From positions 165,372 to 229,371 of the forward strand of contig NZ_LR733263.1 of the NCBI RefSeq assembly GCF_902506495.1: DNA of 64,000 nucleotides. Reading direction: 5' to 3'. The translations under genes and the position numbers were made by a program. Origin of the DNA: Pseudomonas sp. 8O. GTDB taxonomy: Bacteria; Pseudomonadota; Gammaproteobacteria; Pseudomonadales; Pseudomonadaceae. Positions 59,217 through 64,000 of the stretch are shown here, piece by piece (the first letter of the stretch is position 1; every line of letters starts with the position of its first letter). The notes beneath the pieces were generated by a model, which searched no databases, had not been told where the DNA came from, and saw nothing but the letters and a program-made list of their open reading frames with translations.

Positions 59217-60098
59217 ATGGATCTGGCCAACCTCAATGCCTTCATCGCCATTGCCGAAACCGGCAGCTTTTCCGAAGCCGGCGAGCGCCTGCACCTGACC
59301 CAGCCTGCCGTGAGCAAGCGCATCGCCGGCCTGGAACAGCAACTGGGCGTGCGTCTGTTCGACCGCCTCGGTCGCGAGATTGGCCTGACCCAAGCCGGCC
59401 GCGCCCTGTTGCCGCGCGCTTACCAGATTCTCAACGTGCTGGACGATACCCGTCGCGCGCTGACCAACCTCTCCGGTGAAGTCAGCGGCCGCCTGACCCT
59501 GGCGACCAGCCACCACATCGGCCTGCATCGCCTGCCCGCCCTGCTGCGCGCCTTTACCCGCGCCCATCCGCAGGTGGCGCTGGATATCCAGTTCCTAGAC
59601 TCGGAGGTCGCGTACGAAGAAGTCCTGCATGGCCGCGCCGAACTGGCGGTGATCACCCTCGCCCCGGAAACACGTGAGCCGATCCGCGCCGTCGCCGTGT
59701 GGGACGACCCTCTGGATTTCGTCGCCGCACCGGAACATCCACTGGCCCGCAGCCAAGTGATCAGCCTGGCCGACGTGGCGCAGCACCCAGCCGTATTTCC
59801 CGGCGGCAACACCTTCACCCATCATATCGTCCAGCGCCTGTTCGAGGCCCAGAGCCTGACACCCAATATCGCCATGAGCACCAACTACCTGGAAACCATC
59901 AAGATGATGGTTTCCATCGGCCTGGCCTGGAGCGTGCTGCCCCGAACCATGCTCGATGATCAGGTCGCGCGCCTGCCGATACCGGGCATCCAGCTGACCC
60001 GCCAGTTGGGCTACATCCTGCATACCGAGCGCACCCTGTCGAATGCCGCACGGGCATTCATGGACTTGCTCGACAGCCAGCGCGATGATCTTGCATAG
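59217..60098 (+). CDS. LysR-type transcriptional regulator
   Basis: 293 residues from ATG 59217 (CCGGAG upstream). N-terminal HTH MDLANLNAFIAIAETGSFSEAGERLHLTQPAVSKRI, then an inducer-binding domain with GLAWSVLPRTML. Divergent from leuC, so it probably controls leuCD(B) in response to a leucine-pathway intermediate (inference by position). The frame extends upstream to 59076 but the homology starts here. Confidence 0.9.
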   Translation: MDLANLNAFIAIAETGSFSEAGERLHLTQPAVSKRIAGLEQQLGVRLFDRLGREIGLTQAGRALLPRAYQILNVLDDTRRALTNLSGEVSGRLTLATSHHIGLHRLPALLRAFTRAHPQVALDIQFLDSEVAYEEVLHGRAELAVITLAPETREPIRAVAVWDDPLDFVAAPEHPLARSQVISLADVAQHPAVFPGGNTFTHHIVQRLFEAQSLTPNIAMSTNYLETIKMMVSIGLAWSVLPRTMLDDQVARLPIPGIQLTRQLGYILHTERTLSNAARAFMDLLDSQRDDLA

Positions 60099-60200
60099 GC
60101 ATCCGAACTGAGACTAACGTGGCGACATAACGACAAAAACATATCTACATGCCTCTAACGCCCGCCCCGCACATCGCGCACTCCGGAGGAAGGTACGGCC

Positions 60201-63200
60201 ATGGCCAGATCGACTGACCAGACCCCGCCCCTGCCACATATACCGGCGATGGATCCCGCCGAATTCGAGCAAACCTGGCAAGACGCGCCGCGTTTGCTGG
60301 CTGCGCTGAACGGCGCGCACCTCGGCACCTGGTATTGGGACATTCGCAGTGGCCAGGTGAACTGGTCGCGCGGCGCCCAGGCACTGTTCGGCCTCGATCC
60401 CAATCGCCCGGTCACGCGAGAACTGCACTACATCGAGCTGATCCCCGAAGAGGAACGCGCCGACGTTCTGGCTAAATTCGACGCCATCCTCAAGGGCGAA
60501 CAGATTGCCAACGCCCTGCGCCACCGCATCCGCTGGCCGGACGGCAGCCTGCACTGGCTGGAGATCACCGGCAGTCTGCAACGCGAGGCCGATGGTCGGC
60601 CGCGCATGTTCGGCGTGATCCGCGACATCAGCGCCCAACAGGAGCGTGCCGAGGCCCTGCGCGCCTCCGAGGAACGTTTCGCCAGCCTGTTCCGCCTGAG
60701 CCCGGACATCATGATGCTGGTGCGCTACGACACCAGTGAGATCGTCGAGGTCAACCAGCACTTCACCCACGCCTTCGGCTGGAACGCCAGCGACATTCTT
60801 GGCCGCACTACCCATGAGCTGAATCTCTGGGTACACGCCAGCCAGCGCGATCAGTTGCGCCAACAAGCGCCGCTGAGCCGGGAACCAGTGATTCAGGAAG
60901 TACAACTGCGCACCCGTGGCGGCGCTGTTCTCGATGGCGTGCTGTCGAGCCAGTACATCGAGCTGCAGGGCGAGCGCCTGATGCTCTGTACCTTCCTCGA
61001 TACCAGCGAACGCAAGCGTGCAGAAAATGCCCTGCGCGCCAGTGAGGAAAAGTTCGCCAAGGCCTTCATGCATACGCCTGACGCGGTGGCCATCACTGAC
61101 CGGGGGACCGGCCGCTTCATCGAGGTCAACCCGAGTTTCGAGCAGCAATTTGGCTGGAGCAGTGCCGAAGCCGTGGGCCGCACCTCGCTGGAGCTAGGCA
61201 TCTGGGCTGACCCCGTGGATCGTCGGCGCATGCTCGACGCCGTACAGACCGGGCGCCTGAACAACCTCGAGGTACGGCTGTTCAGCCGCGACGGCAGCGT
61301 CACCAGTAACTTGCTGTTCGGTGGCGAAATAGAGCTGAACGGCACCTCCTGCCTGGTCCTCACCGTGCGCAACATCACCGAGCAGCGCGCGCAGGAGCAG
61401 GCACTCAACGAAAGCAAGCAGCGCCTGCGCCTTGCCCTGGAGTCGGCCGATCTGGGCACCTGGGACTGGCACATTCCCAGTAGTCGGCTGTTTGCCAGCG
61501 CCCGGGCCTCCCAGCTGCAAGGCCTGGAGTCGCTACCGTTCGAAGGCGCTTTCCTCGACTTCTTCCGTCAGGTACCGATGGAAGATCGACGTAGTCTGCG
61601 CCAGAGCTACCAGAGCCTGGTCGAAGAACACCGCAGCCACTATCAGGTCACCTACCGTGTGCAACTGAAAAATGGCGGCCTGCGCTTTCTCGAAAGCACT
61701 GCCAAACTGCAGCTCGACGAGGCCGGCCAACCGCTGCGCATGGTCGGCACGCTGGTCGATATTAGCGAGCGACTGCTGCGCGAACAGCGCCTGCAAGCCT
61801 CGGAAGAGAAGTTCGCCAAGGCCTTCCACTCCAGTCCGGACGCCATCACCATCACCGAACGGGACAGCGGGCGCTACATCGAGGTCAACGAAGGCTTCAC
61901 CCGCATTACCGGCTACCAGGGCTGGGAGGTGATCGGCCGCACGGTGCATGAGCTGGACATCTGGGCCTACCCCGAAGAGCGCGTACGGATGATCGAACAC
62001 CTGGCCCAGCAGGGCCAGGTGCTGCACATGGAAATGCACGGCCGGCATCGGGACGGTGAAGTGCGTCTGGTCGACGTTTCCGTGCAGCCCATCGAGCTCA
62101 ATGGCGTGCCCTGCCTGCTGCTCACTGCACGCGACATCAGCGAACTGAAGCAGGCGCAGGCGCAAGTACAGCACCTGGCCTACCACGATGCGTTGACCAA
62201 CCTGCCCAACCGCGCCCTGCTGATGGACCGCCTGACCCAGCAGATCGCCCTGCTCAAGCGCCATGATCTGCGCGGCGCCCTGCTGTTTCTCGACCTCGAC
62301 CACTTCAAGCACATCAACGATTCACTCGGCCACCCCGTCGGCGACTCCGTGCTGCGTCTGGTCACCGCACGCCTGGAAGCCAGCGTGCGCCTCGAAGACA
62401 CCGTGGCCCGCCTGGGCGGCGACGAATTCGTGGTGCTGCTCTCCGGCCTGGAGGGCAAGCGCTCGGAGGTCACCCGCCATGTCCGCCAGGTCGCCGACAA
62501 GCTGCGCCAGTTGCTCGCCGAACCGATGCTGCTGGACGGCCACCGCCTGCAGGTGACCCCGAGCATCGGCGTCGCCCTGATTCCCGATCACGGCAATACT
62601 CCGGCGGATCTGCTCAAGCGCGCCGATATCGCCCTCTACCGCGCCAAGGATTCCGGACGTAACGCCATCCAGCTGTTCCGCACCACCATGCAGGAAGCGG
62701 CCAGCGCACGTCTGCGTCTGGAGAACGATCTGCGCCTGGCCCTGGCACGCGGCGAATTCGAACTGCACTTCCAGCCCCAGGTGGACGCTCGTGATGGCCA
62801 GGTGGTCGGCGCCGAGGCACTGCTGCGCTGGCAGCATCCGCAACTGGGCCCCCAGTCGCCCGCGCAGTTCATCCAGGTGCTGGAAGAAAGCGGGCTGATC
62901 GTCGAAGTCGGTGGCTGGGTGCTGGCCGAGGCCTGCCATTTCTGCTCCCAGCTACTCGCGGGTGGCTTGATCGACAGCGAACGCTTCAGCCTGTGCGTCA
63001 ATATCAGCCCTCGCCAGTTCCGCCAGCACGATTTCGTCGAACGGGTCGCGACCAGCCTGCGCGACAGCCAACTGCCCAACGCAATGCTCAAGCTGGAGAT
63101 CACCGAAGGCATCGTCATTCAGAACATCGATGACACCGTCGGCAAGATGCTGCGCCTGAAGAAGCACGGCGTCAGCTTCGCCATGGACGATTTCGGCACG

Positions 63201-63488
63201 GGCTACAGTTCGCTGACCTATCTCAAGCGCCTGCCGGTGGACATGCTGAAGATCGACCAGTCCTTCGTGCGTGACGCCACCAACGACCCCAACGATGCCG
63301 AGATCATCCGAGCAATCGTCGCCATGGCGCGCAGCCTGGGCCTGGCGCTGATCGCTGAGGGCGTCGAGCAGCAAGATCAACTGGACTTCCTGCAGGCGCA
63401 AGACTGCCATCTCTATCAGGGCTATCTGTTCAGCAAACCATTGCCGCAGGAAGCCTTTCGTGAACTACTGGAAAGGCAGCGACCGTAA
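60201..63488 (+). CDS. Cytoplasmic five-PAS GGDEF-EAL c-di-GMP enzyme
   Basis: 1095 residues. Five PAS/PAC units by eye (about 25-145, 150-270, 275-400, 405-530, 535-655), each ending in a DIS/DTS/NITE-type strand. GGDEF domain (about 665-820) with intact LGGDEFVVLL at about 738 and an RLED I-site five residues upstream. EAL domain (about 835-1090) with AEALLRW, NISPRQF, EITEG, DDFGTGYSSL, LKIDQSFV and AEGVEQ all intact. No transmembrane helix. It may switch between synthesis and hydrolysis of c-di-GMP on PAS signals. GGAGGAAGG precedes ATG 60201. Monocistronic. Confidence 0.93.
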   Translation: MARSTDQTPPLPHIPAMDPAEFEQTWQDAPRLLAALNGAHLGTWYWDIRSGQVNWSRGAQALFGLDPNRPVTRELHYIELIPEEERADVLAKFDAILKGEQIANALRHRIRWPDGSLHWLEITGSLQREADGRPRMFGVIRDISAQQERAEALRASEERFASLFRLSPDIMMLVRYDTSEIVEVNQHFTHAFGWNASDILGRTTHELNLWVHASQRDQLRQQAPLSREPVIQEVQLRTRGGAVLDGVLSSQYIELQGERLMLCTFLDTSERKRAENALRASEEKFAKAFMHTPDAVAITDRGTGRFIEVNPSFEQQFGWSSAEAVGRTSLELGIWADPVDRRRMLDAVQTGRLNNLEVRLFSRDGSVTSNLLFGGEIELNGTSCLVLTVRNITEQRAQEQALNESKQRLRLALESADLGTWDWHIPSSRLFASARASQLQGLESLPFEGAFLDFFRQVPMEDRRSLRQSYQSLVEEHRSHYQVTYRVQLKNGGLRFLESTAKLQLDEAGQPLRMVGTLVDISERLLREQRLQASEEKFAKAFHSSPDAITITERDSGRYIEVNEGFTRITGYQGWEVIGRTVHELDIWAYPEERVRMIEHLAQQGQVLHMEMHGRHRDGEVRLVDVSVQPIELNGVPCLLLTARDISELKQAQAQVQHLAYHDALTNLPNRALLMDRLTQQIALLKRHDLRGALLFLDLDHFKHINDSLGHPVGDSVLRLVTARLEASVRLEDTVARLGGDEFVVLLSGLEGKRSEVTRHVRQVADKLRQLLAEPMLLDGHRLQVTPSIGVALIPDHGNTPADLLKRADIALYRAKDSGRNAIQLFRTTMQEAASARLRLENDLRLALARGEFELHFQPQVDARDGQVVGAEALLRWQHPQLGPQSPAQFIQVLEESGLIVEVGGWVLAEACHFCSQLLAGGLIDSERFSLCVNISPRQFRQHDFVERVATSLRDSQLPNAMLKLEITEGIVIQNIDDTVGKMLRLKKHGVSFAMDDFGTGYSSLTYLKRLPVDMLKIDQSFVRDATNDPNDAEIIRAIVAMARSLGLALIAEGVEQQDQLDFLQAQDCHLYQGYLFSKPLPQEAFRELLERQRP

Positions 63489-63561
63489 CCGGACAGCACT
63501 CTCGGTGCGCACAGCGCATCTTACCGACGAAACAGCCGGAACCAGACTTTTGCCTGAAGTG

Positions 63562-63589
63562 AAAAAGGCGCCCCAAGGGGCGCCTTTTT
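63562..63589. terminator. Bidirectional intrinsic terminator
   Basis: AAAAAGGCGCCCC-AA-GGGGCGCCTTTTT, a near-perfect GC stem with A/T runs on both sides between the convergent GGDEF-EAL gene and the Hsp20 gene. Confidence 0.93.
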
Positions 63590-63606
63590 CATCACCAGCT
63601 ATCGAC

Positions 63607-64000
63607 TCAGCTTTCCAGCGCCGGACGCTGGCTGCCGATAGGAATGCGCTTGGCCTTGGCCTCTTCCGGCACGATGCGCTCCAGCTCGACATGGAGCAGG
63701 CCATTGGCCAGGTTGGCGCCCTTGACCTCGATATGGTCAGCCAGGCGGAACGACAGCTTGAATGCACGCTGGGCGATGCCCTGATGCAGGTAGCTGATGC
63801 TCTCGGCGCTGCGGTCACGCTTGTTGCCGACCACGGTCAGCACGCCACGCTCGACCTGCAACTCCAGGTCGTCTTCCTCGAAGCCGGCAGCCGCGACCAC
63901 GATGCGGTAGTGGTCCTCGCCATGCTTCTCGACGTTGTAGGGCGGGTAGGAACTGCCGGCGTCATTGCTGCGCAGGGCAGATTCGAAAAGATCGTTGAAA
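63607..64000 (-). CDS. Small heat-shock protein, Hsp20/IbpA family (5' end beyond window)
   Basis: About 131 codons are present; the start lies past base 64000. The visible part has FESALRSNDAGSSYPPYNVEKHGEDHYRI, the alpha-crystallin strand region VAAAGFEEDDLELQVERGVLTVVGNKRD and the C-terminal IxI-like tail RIPIGSQRP. It holds unfolding proteins as an ATP-independent chaperone. IbpA is the usual Pseudomonas member; the missing N-terminus prevents naming. Confidence 0.9.
   Translation of the reverse strand, partial: FNDLFESALRSNDAGSSYPPYNVEKHGEDHYRIVVAAAGFEEDDLELQVERGVLTVVGNKRDRSAESISYLHQGIAQRAFKLSFRLADHIEVKGANLANGLLHVELERIVPEEAKAKRIPIGSQRPALES

Overview
The window reads as a chromosomal segment of a Pseudomonas, GC-rich and with dense genes. 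The gene content and order resemble what I remember of the P. aeruginosa PA2876-PA2953 and PA3106-PA3122 neighbourhoods. The intact acyclic-terpene (atu) cluster and the repeat families suggest the P. aeruginosa / P. mendocina-oleovorans side of the genus. The species assignment is an inference; no rRNA, tRNA, phage, transposase or CRISPR was seen.

Layout. 1-716: a 181-bp tandem array whose unit carries a copy of the 3' end of the adjacent bile-acid:sodium-symporter-type gene. 643-5749: that transporter, an SDR, pyrF, and a two-gene signalling operon (CBS-domain histidine kinase plus a REC-REC response regulator without an output domain). 5981-8136: eutBC for coenzyme-B12-dependent ethanolamine deamination, behind a candidate sigma-54 promoter. 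8191-10913: a DUF2897 protein, a CPBP protease and two tandem periplasmic solute-binding-protein paralogues. 11009-27033: the atu regulon, atuR divergent from atuABCDEFG, then an autotransporter and a lipoprotein hydrolase, then an atuH-like acyl-CoA synthetase. Two identical but oppositely oriented palindromes between atuR and atuA are probable AtuR operators.

27041-35620: on the minus strand, a von Willebrand-type lipoprotein, an ECF sigma factor, an anti-sigma factor, a Pro/Ala-rich lipoprotein and a large unknown membrane protein, followed by a MocR-type regulator and an OmpA/DUF4398 pair. 35630-41246: a solute-binding protein, a lipase-like hydrolase, etfBA and divergent etfD (ETF:ubiquinone oxidoreductase) with a PsrA-like operator. 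These supply the electron outlet for acyl-CoA dehydrogenases such as AtuD.

41374-58991: a long minus-strand housekeeping series (SDR, metZ, purF, cvpA, SPOR protein, folC, accD, trpF, truA, fimV, usg-type Asd paralogue, asd, leuB, small VOC-like gene, leuD, leuC). 59217-64000: a divergent LysR regulator, a five-PAS GGDEF-EAL protein, and the 3' part of an Hsp20 gene cut by the window edge.

Palindromic REP-type repeats of several sequence families sit in many gaps. They are most concentrated in the atu operon, where nearly every intercistronic gap holds one.
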